A stretch of DNA of 64,000 nucleotides, taken from the NCBI RefSeq assembly GCF_007993755.1, contig NZ_CP042467.1:620001-684000 (forward strand). Direction: 5' to 3'. The notes beneath the pieces were generated by a model that searched no databases, had not been told where the DNA came from, and was given only the letters and a program-made list of their open reading frames with translations. Shown here piece by piece: positions 18,261 through 28,393 of the stretch; within the stretch, counting starts at the first letter, position 1; the number at the start of each line of letters is the position of its first letter. Source of the stretch: Microvenator marinus. GTDB taxonomy: Bacteria; Myxococcota_A; Bradymonadia; Bradymonadales; Bradymonadaceae. A program made the position numbers and the translations under genes.

Positions 18261-19024
18261 GCTGCCCCCTTATCGTCCAAAACCCACTCGTAGCCTCGCT
18301 CTTCGAGCTCGAGCGCCAATTCACGCCCACCAGACTTGACGATCTTGCCGTCCACCATGACGTGCACAAAGTCCGGCTCCACGTAGTTGAGAAGTCGCTG
18401 ATAGTGCGTGATCAGGACAACTGCATTGCCCTCATTTTGCAGGGTGTTGATGCCTGCAGCGACAGTCCGAAGTGCGTCGATATCGAGCCCTGAGTCGGTC
18501 TCATCAAGGAGGGCGAGCTTCGGATTTAAGACCGCCATTTGAAGGATCTCGTTTCGCTTCTTCTCACCGCCCGAGAACCCGACATTGACACTACGGTCCA
18601 AGAATTTCGGGTCCATATCCACGGTCTTGAGACGCTCTCGGACATAGTCATCAAACTCGAGCGGGTCGAGCTCTTCTTTGCCCTGCTCTTTGCAGATCGC
18701 GTTGTACGACTCGCGCAAAAACGAAGAGTTTGAAACGCCCGGGACTTCAATCGGGTATTGGAACGCCAAGAACACGCCAGCACGAGCGCGCTCGTCGGCT
18801 TCCAACTCGAGGAGGTCATTGCCTTCAAACTCGACGGTGCCGTCAGTGACTTCGTAGGCCGGGTGGCCCGCCACGATCTTGGTCAAGGTGGACTTGCCGC
18901 TACCGTTTGGCCCCATGATGGCATGGACCTCGCCCGCGTTAACGGTCAGGCTAAAGCCTTTGAGAATTTTTGGGCCAGTTTCCGCCACTTTGGCGTGCAA
19001 ATTTTCAATTTTAAGAAGAGTCAT
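18257..19024 (-). CDS. sufC: Fe-S assembly ATPase SufC
   Basis: An ABC-type ATPase of 255 residues with Walker [11 protein letters not shown], signature SGGEKKRNE and Walker [13 protein letters not shown], the DET-S-GLD version specific to SufC. It powers conformational change of the SufB-SufD heterodimer during cluster assembly and is soluble, without membrane partners. A clean start at 19024 lies 18 bp after the sufB stop. The downstream end overlaps sufD by 4 bp. Confidence 0.96.
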   Translation of the reverse strand: MTLLKIENLHAKVAETGPKILKGFSLTVNAGEVHAIMGPNGSGKSTLTKIVAGHPAYEVTDGTVEFEGNDLLELEADERARAGVFLAFQYPIEVPGVSNSSFLRESYNAICKEQGKEELDPLEFDDYVRERLKTVDMDPKFLDRSVNVGFSGGEKKRNEILQMAVLNPKLALLDETDSGLDIDALRTVAAGINTLQNEGNAVVLITHYQRLLNYVEPDFVHVMVDGKIVKSGGRELALELEERGYEWVLDDKGAA

Positions 19025-19042
19025 AATTCTACTCCGGTGGAC

Positions 19043-20479
19043 TTAGCCCACGCTGCCTTCAAGCTTAATTCCAAGTAATTTTTGAGCTTCCACGGCGAAC
19101 TCCATCGGGAGCTCACGGAAAACATCTTTGCAAAATCCGTTAATGATCATGGAGATGGCGTTCTCTTCATCGATTCCCCGTTGGAGGAAGTAGAAGATCT
19201 GGTCCTCTCCGATTCTCGAAGTGGTCGCCTCGTGCTCGACCTGAGCGGTCGGGTTGTTGACCTCGATATACGGGAAGGTATGAGCGCCACATTCTTCGCC
19301 GATGAGCATCGAATCACATTCGGCATAACTACGCGCACCCTCAGCGCCCTTCATGATCTTGACCAGTCCGCGATACGAGTTCTGCGAGCGACCAGCTGAG
19401 ATACCTTTAGAGATGATGGTGCTCCTCGTGTTCTTCCCGAGGTGGATCATCTTGGTTCCCGTGTCGGCCTGCTGCATGTTGTTCGTGAGTGCGACCGAAT
19501 AGAACTCACCGATCGAGTTATCCCCTTTGAGGATACAGCTCGGGTACTTCCACGTAATCGCTGAGCCCGTCTCGACCTGCGTCCAGGAAATCTTGGACGA
19601 CTCGCCAGCGCAAAGTCCGCGCTTCGTCACAAAGTTGTAAATTCCGCCCTTCCCGTCTTTGTCTCCGGCGTACCAGTTTTGTACGGTCGAGTACTTGATC
19701 TCGGCGCGCTCCATGGCGACCAATTCCACCACGGCGGCGTGCAACTGGTTCGTGTCGAACTGTGGAGCCGTGCAGCCTTCAAGGTAGCTCACGTACGCGT
19801 CGTCCTCACACACAATCAAAGTGCGCTCGAACTGACCGGAATCCTGCGTGTTGATGCGGAAATAAGTCGAGAGTTCCATCGGAGACTTTACGCCTTTGGG
19901 CACAAACACAAAGGAGCCATCGGAGAACACAGCCGAGTTCAGGGCCGCGTAGAAGTTGTCGGTATAAGGCACCACGGAGCCCAAGTACTTCTGAACCAGG
20001 TCCGGGTACTCTTTGATGGCCTCACTGAACGAGCAGAAAATCACGCCCGCATCTTTGAGCTTCTTCTTGAAGGTCGTAGCCACACTGACGCTGTCAAAGA
20101 CGGCATCCACAGCCACGTTTTGCAGCATCTTCTGCTCGTAGAGCGGGATCCCGAGCTTCTCATAGACTTCGAGAATCTGTGGGTCGACCTCATCGAGGCT
20201 TTCTTTCTGCTTCTTAACCTTGGGGGCCGAGTAGTAGATGATGTCCTGGAAGTTCGGCTTTTCATATGTCACGTTGGGCCACTCGGGCTCTTCGAGCGTA
20301 AGCCAATGCCGATAGGCTTTGAGACGCCACTCCAACATCCACTCCGGCTCTTCCTTCTTGGCCGAAAGCGCCCGAATAATGTCTTCATCCAGACCGCGTG
20401 GAAGCTGGTCAGCCTCGATATCCGAAACAAATCCGTATTTGTACGGCTTGTCTATCATTGCTTGAATTTCAGAACTCAT
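19043..20479 (-). CDS. sufB: Fe-S cluster assembly scaffold SufB
   Basis: SufB is the main scaffold of the SUF machine and is also the target of sulfur delivery. The 478-residue sequence contains the family hallmarks [31 protein letters not shown] and the C-terminal [17 protein letters not shown]. Length is typical. The gene lies 9 bp after the regulator gene and 18 bp before sufC. A long open frame exists on the opposite strand (19679-20539), but it is a codon-bias shadow and is not annotated. Confidence 0.96.
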   Translation of the reverse strand: MSSEIQAMIDKPYKYGFVSDIEADQLPRGLDEDIIRALSAKKEEPEWMLEWRLKAYRHWLTLEEPEWPNVTYEKPNFQDIIYYSAPKVKKQKESLDEVDPQILEVYEKLGIPLYEQKMLQNVAVDAVFDSVSVATTFKKKLKDAGVIFCSFSEAIKEYPDLVQKYLGSVVPYTDNFYAALNSAVFSDGSFVFVPKGVKSPMELSTYFRINTQDSGQFERTLIVCEDDAYVSYLEGCTAPQFDTNQLHAAVVELVAMERAEIKYSTVQNWYAGDKDGKGGIYNFVTKRGLCAGESSKISWTQVETGSAITWKYPSCILKGDNSIGEFYSVALTNNMQQADTGTKMIHLGKNTRSTIISKGISAGRSQNSYRGLVKIMKGAEGARSYAECDSMLIGEECGAHTFPYIEVNNPTAQVEHEATTSRIGEDQIFYFLQRGIDEENAISMIINGFCKDVFRELPMEFAVEAQKLLGIKLEGSVG

Positions 20480-20488
20480 ATCTTCTCC

Positions 20489-20968
20489 TCATGCGACCGG
20501 GCAGAATACTTCATCTGGTGGGGGCGCGAGTTTCTGTAGGTAATTGGTTACAGCGTTTTGATCTCTTAAGAGCACTGCGATCGAGACATTATCGAGGGTT
20601 CGCACTACGAACTCAGCGATATGGCTCCAGACGGGCCTAAGCGTACATTTGCACTCGTGTGCACACGCCGTGAGCTCGCCGGTATAGCGCTCGCAAATCT
20701 CATCGATATCGAACATGCCGCCTAGCGCACGCACAGCGTCACCAACACTGATGCGGTCGGGCGAGCGGGCGAGCACGTAGCCTCCGTTGACGCCACGCTT
20801 GGCCTCGATCAAGTCGTTTTGAGCCAAGATGCGCAATATCTTTTGGGTGTACGGAAGCGAGAGCCCTTCTTTTTCGGCAATGGTTTGCGCCGAAATAGGC
20901 TCTTCTGGATGCCGTGCGACATGCAGCAAACATCTCAATCCGTATTCTTCCAGGGCTGTGATTTTCAT
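20489..20968 (-). CDS. Rrf2/IscR-family Fe-S-sensing regulator of the suf operon
   Basis: The N-terminal 80 residues form an Rrf2-type winged helix (ALEEYGLRCLLHVARHP, then SLPYTQKILRILAQ and KRGVNGGYVLARSP). A cysteine cluster at about residues 92-108 (CERYTGELTACAHECKC) supplies candidate Fe-S ligands, as in IscR, NsrR and SufR-like proteins. Family members repress suf or isc genes when their cluster is present and release when it is lost. It is the first gene of the suf operon, and two operator-like sequences lie upstream. Compared with IscR the spacing of cysteines differs, with a fourth Cys, so the cluster type is uncertain. Confidence 0.9.
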   Translation of the reverse strand: MKITALEEYGLRCLLHVARHPEEPISAQTIAEKEGLSLPYTQKILRILAQNDLIEAKRGVNGGYVLARSPDRISVGDAVRALGGMFDIDEICERYTGELTACAHECKCTLRPVWSHIAEFVVRTLDNVSIAVLLRDQNAVTNYLQKLAPPPDEVFCPVA

Positions 20969-21028
20969 AGTCTCAGTCCTCCGAGGCGGCGGACCCTACA
21001 CAAAGGGTTTAAGAACATCAACGCCAAA

Positions 21029-21047
21029 ACCATACAATTTTGCATCA
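21029..21047. promoter_or_regulatory. operator-like site 1 upstream of the suf operon
   Basis: The 19-bp word ACCATACAATTTTGCATCA matches a second word at 21123-21141 at 15 of 19 positions. It contains an imperfect inverted repeat (ATAC...GCAT). It lies about 60 bp upstream of the Rrf2-family gene start, where an autoregulatory operator would be expected. Binding by that regulator is inference. Confidence 0.45.
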
Positions 21048-21122
21048 ATTTTGACTCAACGGCATTGGGCTTGGTCCTTCGCCGTCTTTAGGATGCATCA
21101 CTACCCCAAATTGATTCCAAAT

Positions 21123-21141
21123 ACCATACTTTTTTGTATTA
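21123..21141. promoter_or_regulatory. operator-like site 2 upstream of the suf operon
   Basis: ACCATACTTTTTTGTATTA has a perfect ATAC/GTAT inverted repeat and matches site 1 at 15 of 19 positions. The two sites are 94 bp apart, close to nine helical turns, so proteins bound at both would face the same side of the DNA. It lies between the suf operon and the convergent end of the esterase gene. Confidence 0.45.
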
Positions 21142-21145
21142 GAAT

Positions 21146-22036
21146 TTAACGCGGGAGAATCCAGTCCCACGCATCACGTGCCGCGTCCGTCCATGTGAAT
21201 GCGTGAAAGCTATGAGGACCGTCAAAGGACTGCATCTCCACCTTCGAACCTGAAGACGAAAGGACTGTGAAAAGCGCATCAGAATGGACGCGCAGCGGAT
21301 CCTGTGTCGCGCGAACGACCTTCACCAACCCACGCACCCTCGCGCCACTGGTCAATAGGTCGATAGGATCAGGCACCTCTGCGCTGCCGGCAAACGCCAG
21401 CCGTGCGCGCTCAACTTCGGATTCGGCCATCTTCGAGTCACAACGCACGTTGCGCTTCATATCCATAAGCCCCGAGATGGGCACAGTCAGTGTAGGCCTA
21501 AACCCAAGCCGCTCGATTCGCCGCGCCCAAACCTCGTCTACCTCGCCGCTCATCGCGAGAGCGGTCATCATGACCAGGTAAGCGCCTGCTGACTCTCCAA
21601 CCAACACAACTTCCGGACCTTCAACACCCAGCAACTCACGATTCGCGGCAGCCCACTCGAGCGCCGATGCGATATCCTGGAGAGCAGACGGATATTTGTG
21701 TTCAGGAGCAAGCCTGTAATTCACATTCAGAGTGACGTAGCCACGAGCCGCAATCTCGCGCGCGATATGCCGATGCGAGTCCTTGCTGAGCAGCCTGAAC
21801 CCACCGCCGTGTACGTGAATAGCGATGCCTTTCGTTGGGCCCACGGGCATCAACACGTCGAGACGGTGCGCGGGATCTGGGCCGTAGGGGATATCGGCCA
21901 ATACATTGACCTTCTCACTGGAAATCTCAAGCTTCCCCAAAAAGTCCGCGGCCCCAAACAAAAATCCCACGCCAAATTCGGCAAGTGCTCGTTCGGTTTG
22001 AGTTGCGGTGCTGACAAGTGCGCTGAGAAAAGGCAT
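21146..22036 (-). CDS. alpha/beta-hydrolase, hormone-sensitive-lipase family
   Basis: The sequence has the HSL-family oxyanion motif HVHGGGFRLL, the nucleophile elbow GESAGAY, and late Asp (ATQDPLRVHSD) and His (GPHSFHAF) residues that complete the triad. Such cytoplasmic enzymes hydrolyse short acyl esters or deacetylate small molecules; the substrate cannot be told from sequence. The start ATG 22036 is fixed by AGGAGGT five bases upstream, a strong site; the frame continues a little further upstream but without one. It is divergent from the acyltransferase gene, 59 bp away, so the two may share a control region and perhaps a lipid-related role. Confidence 0.85.
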   Translation of the reverse strand: MPFLSALVSTATQTERALAEFGVGFLFGAADFLGKLEISSEKVNVLADIPYGPDPAHRLDVLMPVGPTKGIAIHVHGGGFRLLSKDSHRHIAREIAARGYVTLNVNYRLAPEHKYPSALQDIASALEWAAANRELLGVEGPEVVLVGESAGAYLVMMTALAMSGEVDEVWARRIERLGFRPTLTVPISGLMDMKRNVRCDSKMAESEVERARLAFAGSAEVPDPIDLLTSGARVRGLVKVVRATQDPLRVHSDALFTVLSSSGSKVEMQSFDGPHSFHAFTWTDAARDAWDWILPR

Positions 22037-22095
22037 AGTGACCTCCTGATAAGCAAGATGCACCCCTGTGCAACTTGGTGCGCCTAGATTCCAAG

Positions 22096-22791
22096 ATGTC
22101 CACCGACCTGACTCGCCCCATTCCAGCCATTACTCTCAAGGCACTCGACCGGGTGAGCCGATACTTTGACACTCAACTTTACGACGCTCACAAGATTCCC
22201 GAAGGTGGTGTCCTCATCGTAGGAAACCACGCGCTCGCTGGGATTGACGCGCTCGCACTGATGCCGAAACTCTACGATGCGACTGGCCGAGCCCCGCGTG
22301 GCTTGGGCTTGAAGGCGCTCTTTGATGTCCCTGTCCTCAAGAATATTCTGGAGGAATGTGGGGCGGTGGCAGGTGAACGAAAGACGGCGTGTGAGCTGCT
22401 CGAGGCTCAAGAGATGGTGGTCGTCTATCCCGGTGGCGCCAAGGACTCGCTCAAGACGCGCTCAGAGCGCTACCGCCTCAAATGGGATGGTCGCAACGGT
22501 TTCGCACATGTAGCCATCAAGACGGGAAAGCCGGTTGTACCTATCGCCGGAATTGGCCCCGACGAAGTGTTCCCCATATTAACAAGCCATGGACTCCGCG
22601 TGCCATGGCTCAACAATCAGCGGGTGCCACTCTTTTTGCCGTTGGCACGTCGCGTGCCGTTCAGGTTCTACGTGGGTGACCCCATCTACCCTCCAGAGCA
22701 CACGCTTGAGACCGATTCATCGCACTTCGCTCGGGAGGTCTCGACCGCTTTGCAAGACCTCATCGATCGAGGTCTGAAAGAGCGTCCTTAG
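22096..22791 (+). CDS. PlsC-family acyltransferase
   Basis: Residues about 40-70 contain GNHALAGIDALALMP, the NHxxxxD catalytic motif of glycerolipid acyltransferases. YPGGAKDSLK at about 115-125 corresponds to the FPEG substrate-binding motif. The protein is 231 residues from ATG 22096; GTG 22078 is an alternative start seven codons earlier, and neither has a clear ribosome-binding site. The variant resembles the hypothetical diacylglycerol acyltransferase-like branch (YPGG instead of FPEG) more than core PlsC. It heads a same-strand run with malic enzyme, ligA and a histidine kinase. The role is probably acyl transfer to a lipid or related alcohol. Confidence 0.8.
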   Translation: MSTDLTRPIPAITLKALDRVSRYFDTQLYDAHKIPEGGVLIVGNHALAGIDALALMPKLYDATGRAPRGLGLKALFDVPVLKNILEECGAVAGERKTACELLEAQEMVVVYPGGAKDSLKTRSERYRLKWDGRNGFAHVAIKTGKPVVPIAGIGPDEVFPILTSHGLRVPWLNNQRVPLFLPLARRVPFRFYVGDPIYPPEHTLETDSSHFAREVSTALQDLIDRGLKERP

Positions 22792-22847
22792 AAACGCGTG
22801 TTCACCGTGCAAACGGTCTGTGATACCACGTTTGACGACCCACTGAT

Positions 22848-25145
22848 GTGTCAAACCACAGGCCAACCATTATGCCGCAACATGCCCCTGTCAGGCGCAA
22901 AGACGCGCTCGAATACCACGAGTTTCCGACACCCGGAAAATTCGAGATCACCCCCACCAAGCCTCTCTCTTCTCAACGTGACCTCGCCCTTGCCTACTCA
23001 CCAGGAGTGGCCGAGCCTTGTCGAGAGATCGTCAAAGAACCGAATGACGTGTTTCGCTACACGAACAAGGGAAATCTGGTTGCGGTGATCACGAACGGGA
23101 CGGCGGTTTTGGGCCTTGGGAATATCGGGCCACTCGCGGCTAAACCCGTCATGGAAGGCAAGGCCGTCTTGCTCAAGTCGCTGGCCAATATCGACACCTT
23201 CGACATTGAATTGGATGCGGCCGACCCGGACGTTTTTATTCAGTGCGTCAAAGCCATGGAGCCCACATTTGGCGCCATCAATCTTGAAGACATCAAGGCG
23301 CCGGAGTGCTTTTATATCGAAGAGCAACTCCGTGAGAAAATGAACATTCCGGTCTTCCACGACGACCAGCATGGAACGGCCATTATCGTGAGTGCGGCAC
23401 TTATCAATGCTGCCCTTTTGCAACAAAAGGAGATGGGCGAACTCAAGGTGGTGTTCAGCGGTGCGGGCGCAGCGGCCATAGCGACCGCTCGGCTCTTCTG
23501 CAGCCTCGGCGTCATGCGCGAAAACATCATCATGACGGATATCGAGGGGGTGATTCATTCGGAGCGCGAGGGGCTCGACGAGTGGAGACGCTATTTCGCC
23601 AAAGATACCAAGTTCCGCACCCTGGCTGAGTGCCTGGTAGGAGCGGACGTTTTTGTGGGTCTCTCCGCCGGAGGCGTCATGTCTCAAGACATGGTCCGAA
23701 CGATGGCGGCAAAAGCCATCATCTTTGCGCTCGCAAACCCCGACCCCGAGATTTCCTATCCAGACGCACGCGCTGTCCGCGACGATATCATCATGGGTAC
23801 GGGCCGAAGCGACTTCCCAAATCAGGTCAATAACGTACTTGGCTTTCCGTTCCTCTTCAGGGGCGCTCTGGATGTTGGGGCGACCACGATCAATGAAGAG
23901 ATGAAGATCGCCGCGGTTCACGCCATTGCGTCCCTGGCCCGGGAAGAAGTCCCCGAGTCGGTGTTGAAGGCGTACGGAACTGAGGCCTTAAAATTTGGAC
24001 CTGAGTACATCATCCCAAAGCCTTTCGACCCCCGCGTACTCTTGCGCGTGGCGCCCGCGGTGGCCGAGGCCGCGAGCGAGTGTGGAGTGGCTCGAAAACC
24101 ACTGACCGACGTTCAGCTTTATCGAGATAAACTCGAAGCCTCGCAGGCACTCTCCAAGCAGATTATTCGATATCTGATTCGCAAGGCTCGCCGCTCACCA
24201 AAGCGCATTTTGTTTCCGGAAGGAAATCACGACAAGATACTGCACGCCGCGCAGATTCTGGTCGACGAGCATATCGCGATCCCGATCTTGATGGGCAAAG
24301 AAGACGAAATTCGCGCCCGCGCCCAAGAGCTCGATCTCGACGTTGAGGGCATTGAGATTTTCGACCCCGCGCTCGATTCTGAGTACAACAACATGGTCGA
24401 AGCGCTCTACAAACGGCGCCACCGTCACGGTGTGACACGCGAGGAAGCGCGCAAGCGACTTCGCCATCGCGAGGACTACGGCATGGTCATGCTCGCCGAG
24501 CACCGAGCTGACGGGCTTGTTACGGGCATTACCAAAAACTACGGGCACTCGCTTCGCCCAGGTCTCGAGGTGATAGGCACGCATTCTCCAAGAGCTTTTG
24601 GGGTTCACCTCGTGCTTACGAAGACCGGGCTCATCTTTTTTGCGGACACTACGGTCAATATCAATCCCGATGCGGAGGCCCTCGCGCAGGTCGCGATTCA
24701 AACGGCCGACTTCGCGCGTACCTTTGACGTGGTGCCTCGAATCGCGATGTTGAGTTATTCGAACTTCGGGCAGAGTCGAAACCCTCAGGCACAAAAGGTT
24801 TCTGAGGCGACCTCCATCGTTCACAAACGTCGCCCCGACTTGAGGATTGACGGTGAGATGCAGGTGGACCCCGCGCTCGACGTGGACTTCCGGGCATCGA
24901 CCTTCGACTTTTCAACGCTAGATGGTCGCGCAAATGTCCTGATTTTCCCATCTCTCGACGCCTCAAACATCGCGTATAAGCTGATGCGGCATATCGGAGG
25001 CGCCGAAGTCATCGGCCCTATCCTCTTGGGCATGAATCGCCCCATGAATATCATCGACAGAGCCGGCAGTGTGGCCTCTATCGTCAATCTAACTGTAATC
25101 ACAGCGATCGAAGCCCAGAGGCGAGAGATCGGCAGCAAAATCTGA
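22848..25145 (+). CDS. maeB: NADP-dependent malic enzyme with phosphotransacetylase-like domain
   Basis: Residues about 15-430 are the malic enzyme part, with [12 protein letters not shown], the [10 protein letters not shown] metal/active-site loop and a Rossmann motif [12 protein letters not shown]. Residues about 440-760 resemble phosphate acetyltransferase ([23 protein letters not shown]-type segments), the fused form called MaeB. The enzyme decarboxylates malate to pyruvate with NADP+; in MaeB the PTA domain is regulatory, binding acetyl-CoA, rather than fully catalytic. Starts at GTG 22848 or ATG 22872 are both possible. Length (765) is typical. It lies 8 bp before ligA. Confidence 0.93.
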   Translation: MSNHRPTIMPQHAPVRRKDALEYHEFPTPGKFEITPTKPLSSQRDLALAYSPGVAEPCREIVKEPNDVFRYTNKGNLVAVITNGTAVLGLGNIGPLAAKPVMEGKAVLLKSLANIDTFDIELDAADPDVFIQCVKAMEPTFGAINLEDIKAPECFYIEEQLREKMNIPVFHDDQHGTAIIVSAALINAALLQQKEMGELKVVFSGAGAAAIATARLFCSLGVMRENIIMTDIEGVIHSEREGLDEWRRYFAKDTKFRTLAECLVGADVFVGLSAGGVMSQDMVRTMAAKAIIFALANPDPEISYPDARAVRDDIIMGTGRSDFPNQVNNVLGFPFLFRGALDVGATTINEEMKIAAVHAIASLAREEVPESVLKAYGTEALKFGPEYIIPKPFDPRVLLRVAPAVAEAASECGVARKPLTDVQLYRDKLEASQALSKQIIRYLIRKARRSPKRILFPEGNHDKILHAAQILVDEHIAIPILMGKEDEIRARAQELDLDVEGIEIFDPALDSEYNNMVEALYKRRHRHGVTREEARKRLRHREDYGMVMLAEHRADGLVTGITKNYGHSLRPGLEVIGTHSPRAFGVHLVLTKTGLIFFADTTVNINPDAEALAQVAIQTADFARTFDVVPRIAMLSYSNFGQSRNPQAQKVSEATSIVHKRRPDLRIDGEMQVDPALDVDFRASTFDFSTLDGRANVLIFPSLDASNIAYKLMRHIGGAEVIGPILLGMNRPMNIIDRAGSVASIVNLTVITAIEAQRREIGSKI

Positions 25146-25153
25146 GGTCAATT

Positions 25154-27124
25154 ATGGTGGATATCACACGCTCGCAGCCATGGATGCAACTTGAGGTCGA
25201 AGACCTTGAGAGCGCAGTCCAGTTCCACAACAAAGCCTACTGGGTGGATAATAACGCGGTCATCTCTGACGAGGACTTCGACCGACTCGTCGAAGCTCTT
25301 CGCACCAAGGCTCCTCAAAGCCCGGTGCTCGACGCGATTGGCCCGGAAGGCGCCGCGGAGGGCTTTGAATTCGAAGGCGAGAAAGTCGCCCACGATCCAC
25401 CGATGCTCTCGTTGGACAAGTGTTATGACGAAGCCACGCTCCTCAAATGGTTCGGGAAATTCGACGGCGAAGTCGTCGTAAGCCCCAAGGTTGATGGCGT
25501 GGCCGTGTGCATTCGCTACGACCAAAACGGCGAACTCGTGATTGGCTCCACTCGCGGCAACGGAACCGTTGGTGAGCTCATCACCGAGAACGTGAAGCGA
25601 ATTGTCGATGTTCCACTAAAGATTTCCGATGGACCGCTCGAGGTGCGAGGCGAAGCCTACCTGCCGCTTGATGTGTTTCGCGCAAAATTCGAGGGCGAGT
25701 ATTCAAGCCCCAGAAACCTCACTGCCGGCGCGCTCAAGCAGAAAGATCCAGAGAAAACTCGGCGTTTTGAGGTCCACTTCTTCGCCTACGATGCGATAGG
25801 TCGCGAGTTTCAAAGCGAAAACGAAAAGATGCTCTTTCTCGCAAAGCTTGGGTTCTCTGAAGTGGAGAGCACGGTCGTTCACGTGGACGGACTTCAAGCC
25901 GCCTACGACGATATCTCAGCTCGACGTGCGAGCCTGAACTACGAGACCGACGGCCTTGTTTACAAGGTCAATTCCATCGAAGAACAAGAACGGATGGGAT
26001 TTACAGCTCACCACCCGCGATACGCTATTGCGTACAAGTTTCAAGGGGATGCCGGGCAAAGCGTGCTGCGTGAGATCCACTGGAGCGTCTCTCGAACTGG
26101 GGCGATTAATCCGGTTGGGGTGGTGGATCCTGTAGACCTCTCCGGCGCAACCGTGACGCGTTGTAGCCTCCATAACCTCTCGATCATGGACAAGCTTGGC
26201 GGCGACAAGGGGCTAACGCTCAATTCAAAAGTCCTCATGGTGCGTCGCGGCGGCGTGATTCCACATCTCGAGCGTGTTCTAGAGGCCGGAGACATCCCGG
26301 TTGAACTACCCTCAGAGTGTCCGTTTTGCGGAGCGCCAACACGACGGGACGGCGATATTCTGGTCGCAGACCACCAGCCGAACTGTCGAGGAAGCCGTCT
26401 CAAAGAGCTCGAACACTTCGCAACCGTCATGGAGATTAAGGGATTCGGGCCAAAGATTTTGGAGACCCTCTACGAGGCCGAGCTCGTCACTGCACCGGTG
26501 GACTTCTTCGCGATAACACCGGAAGACCTCATGAGTCTTGAGCGTGTGGGCCGAAAGCTCGCGGAAAAACTTGTCGAGAAGATTCGGGAACGGAGAAAAC
26601 CTCGTGCGGAAGTCTTCTTGCGCGCGCTTGGTATCGATGAACTCGGAAATCACGTGAGCAAAATCCTGGCTCAACGCTACGACTCCATCGAAGCGATCCT
26701 GGACATCAAAGAAGAGGAGCTCGCCTCCATCCACACCATCGGTGATATCATCGCCCAAAAGGTCTGTTCAGGGCTTGAGCACAGGCGAGAAGATATCTTG
26801 GAGTTGGCAGATATCCTCGAAATTCAGTTCGTCAAGGAGGAGCCGAAAGAAGGAGCATTGCGTGGCAAGAAGTTTCTCTTTACGGGCGCTATGGAATCCA
26901 TGTCTCGCAAAGACGCGCAGAAGAAAGTCCAAGCACTTGGCGGGGAGACACCGAGCGGAGTCATCAAAGACTTGGACTATCTCGTCATTGGCGACGCAGA
27001 CCTCGAAAAGTTCAAGGGTGGCTGGAGAACCAACAAACTTGAGAAAGCGGAAGCCTATAATCGAGAAGGCGGTGACATCAAAATCATCGGAGAAACAGAT
27101 TTCTTGGGCCTGATCGACCTTTAG
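25154..27124 (+). CDS. ligA: NAD+-dependent DNA ligase, divergent LigA
   Basis: The protein has the LigA domain order: adenylation domain with catalytic KVDG (in SPKVDGVAV, about residue 114), OB fold with the RTG...PVG pattern and HNLSI, zinc finger, HhH region (IKGFGPKILETL, then IDELGNHVSKIL) and a C-terminal BRCT domain (KFLFTGAMESMSRKDA). It seals nicks during replication and repair. Several positions differ from typical LigA. The motif after the active site reads TRGNGTVGELITEN where TRGDGxxGEDVTxN is usual. The zinc finger shows CPFC and one later Cys (PNCRGS) but no obvious fourth Cys. These differences suggest a second, specialised ligase. GAGGT five bases before ATG 25154 supports the start. 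Confidence 0.88.
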   Translation: MVDITRSQPWMQLEVEDLESAVQFHNKAYWVDNNAVISDEDFDRLVEALRTKAPQSPVLDAIGPEGAAEGFEFEGEKVAHDPPMLSLDKCYDEATLLKWFGKFDGEVVVSPKVDGVAVCIRYDQNGELVIGSTRGNGTVGELITENVKRIVDVPLKISDGPLEVRGEAYLPLDVFRAKFEGEYSSPRNLTAGALKQKDPEKTRRFEVHFFAYDAIGREFQSENEKMLFLAKLGFSEVESTVVHVDGLQAAYDDISARRASLNYETDGLVYKVNSIEEQERMGFTAHHPRYAIAYKFQGDAGQSVLREIHWSVSRTGAINPVGVVDPVDLSGATVTRCSLHNLSIMDKLGGDKGLTLNSKVLMVRRGGVIPHLERVLEAGDIPVELPSECPFCGAPTRRDGDILVADHQPNCRGSRLKELEHFATVMEIKGFGPKILETLYEAELVTAPVDFFAITPEDLMSLERVGRKLAEKLVEKIRERRKPRAEVFLRALGIDELGNHVSKILAQRYDSIEAILDIKEEELASIHTIGDIIAQKVCSGLEHRREDILELADILEIQFVKEEPKEGALRGKKFLFTGAMESMSRKDAQKKVQALGGETPSGVIKDLDYLVIGDADLEKFKGGWRTNKLEKAEAYNREGGDIKIIGETDFLGLIDL

Positions 27125-27169
27125 AGCTTCGTTTACAACACTTTATTTTTCCGATAGTTAAGAGAGACC

Positions 27170-28393
27170 ATGGAACGCACCTTTCTCGTCATCGATGACG
27201 AACCTGACATTCTGGACTCCATCTATCGCCTTTTCCGAAAGGAATACCGTGTACTGAGAGCCCAGAACACGAGAGATGCGTGGGAGCTCATCGAGAACGA
27301 AGAGGTCCATGTCGTTCTGACCGACCAGCGAATGCCAGAGACTACAGGTGTGGAGTTTTTGACCGAATTGCGGGCCACACATCCAGATATCGTTCGGGTG
27401 CTCCTCACCGGGTATTCAAGCCTCGATAGCGTGATTGAAGCTATCAACGAAGGCAGCGTTTACCGCTACATCGCAAAACCGTGGAACCCTCTCGAGCTCA
27501 AGCTCTTTGTCTCGCAGGCGTTCGACTATTTCGAAACGCGTCGCGAACGTGAACTCCTGGTTGAGAAGCTCAAAGAGGCAAACGCGCAACTCGAGGAACA
27601 GAACCAGGCGCTTCAAGACAAAAACGAAGAACTTAAACTCCTAGACCGCATGAAATCGGTGTTCATGGAGGTGGTGAGCCATGAGTTGAATACCCCTATC
27701 GCGGTCATCCTCGGTTACGAGTTTTTGTTACGTCGCGAACTAACCCCGGCCACGAATGTGGTTATTGGAAAGGCTCTAGCGGGCATCGAGAGCAGCGCAA
27801 ACCGCCTCAAGAACATCAGTTCTAGAATTTTCAAGATGATGGCCACCGAAGACCCTTCGATGACCTTGGACCTGCAGCCGACAAAGGCCAGTGAACTGGG
27901 GGATGCCCTGCGTCTACACGTGGACCCGTTCCTCGTGCGCCGGCACCAAAAGCTCCGAATTGATATCCCTTCGCCCTTCCCGCCGCTCTATGTGGACCGC
28001 GAAAAAATCATCGACGTGCTCATCAATGTGGTTATGAACGCAATCAAATTCTCCCACGACAACCAAGAGATCGTCTTAGCGTTTGGGAGACTCGATGATT
28101 CCAGATACGAGGTCTGGGTTCAGGATCAAGGGATTGGTATTGAAGAAGAAGACCTCCAACAGGTTTTTGCCCCGTTTTTCAGTTCGTTCAACTCCCAGTA
28201 TCACTCATCCGGCGAGTTCGAGTTCGGCAAGCGCGGGATCGGGCTTGGGCTAGCGCTGGCGCGCCGATTCGTGGAAATGCACGGGGGCACCATCCAAATG
28301 GACAGCACCCCCGGCGAAGGTACACGCGTTGGGATTCAGTTGCCGTTTCAGCCCGAGAAATTCGACTCATCGGGCGAAATGAACAAACTCTAA
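27170..28393 (+). CDS. receiver-histidine kinase (response regulator fused to kinase)
   Basis: Residues 1-120 are a CheY-like receiver with the acidic pair VIDDEPD, phospho-acceptor Asp52 (LTDQRMP) and Lys103 (YIAKPW). A coiled coil at about 125-155 links it to a DHp domain with the H-box VVSHELNTP (His171) and an HATPase domain (VVMNAIKFSH, DQGIGIEEEDL, GIGLGLALARR). There are no membrane segments, so it is cytoplasmic and takes its input by phosphotransfer to the N-terminal receiver. The RYIAKPW form is common in RpfG/HD-GYP-like receivers. The stop codon overlaps that of the convergent TPR gene by 4 bp. Its target is unknown. Confidence 0.92.
   Translation: MERTFLVIDDEPDILDSIYRLFRKEYRVLRAQNTRDAWELIENEEVHVVLTDQRMPETTGVEFLTELRATHPDIVRVLLTGYSSLDSVIEAINEGSVYRYIAKPWNPLELKLFVSQAFDYFETRRERELLVEKLKEANAQLEEQNQALQDKNEELKLLDRMKSVFMEVVSHELNTPIAVILGYEFLLRRELTPATNVVIGKALAGIESSANRLKNISSRIFKMMATEDPSMTLDLQPTKASELGDALRLHVDPFLVRRHQKLRIDIPSPFPPLYVDREKIIDVLINVVMNAIKFSHDNQEIVLAFGRLDDSRYEVWVQDQGIGIEEEDLQQVFAPFFSSFNSQYHSSGEFEFGKRGIGLGLALARRFVEMHGGTIQMDSTPGEGTRVGIQLPFQPEKFDSSGEMNKL

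Noticed and set aside
19679-20539. A 286-codon open frame antisense to sufB
   Set aside because: It lies opposite a highly conserved gene, its product has no recognisable motif, and such frames are common shadows of codon bias in GC-rich genes.
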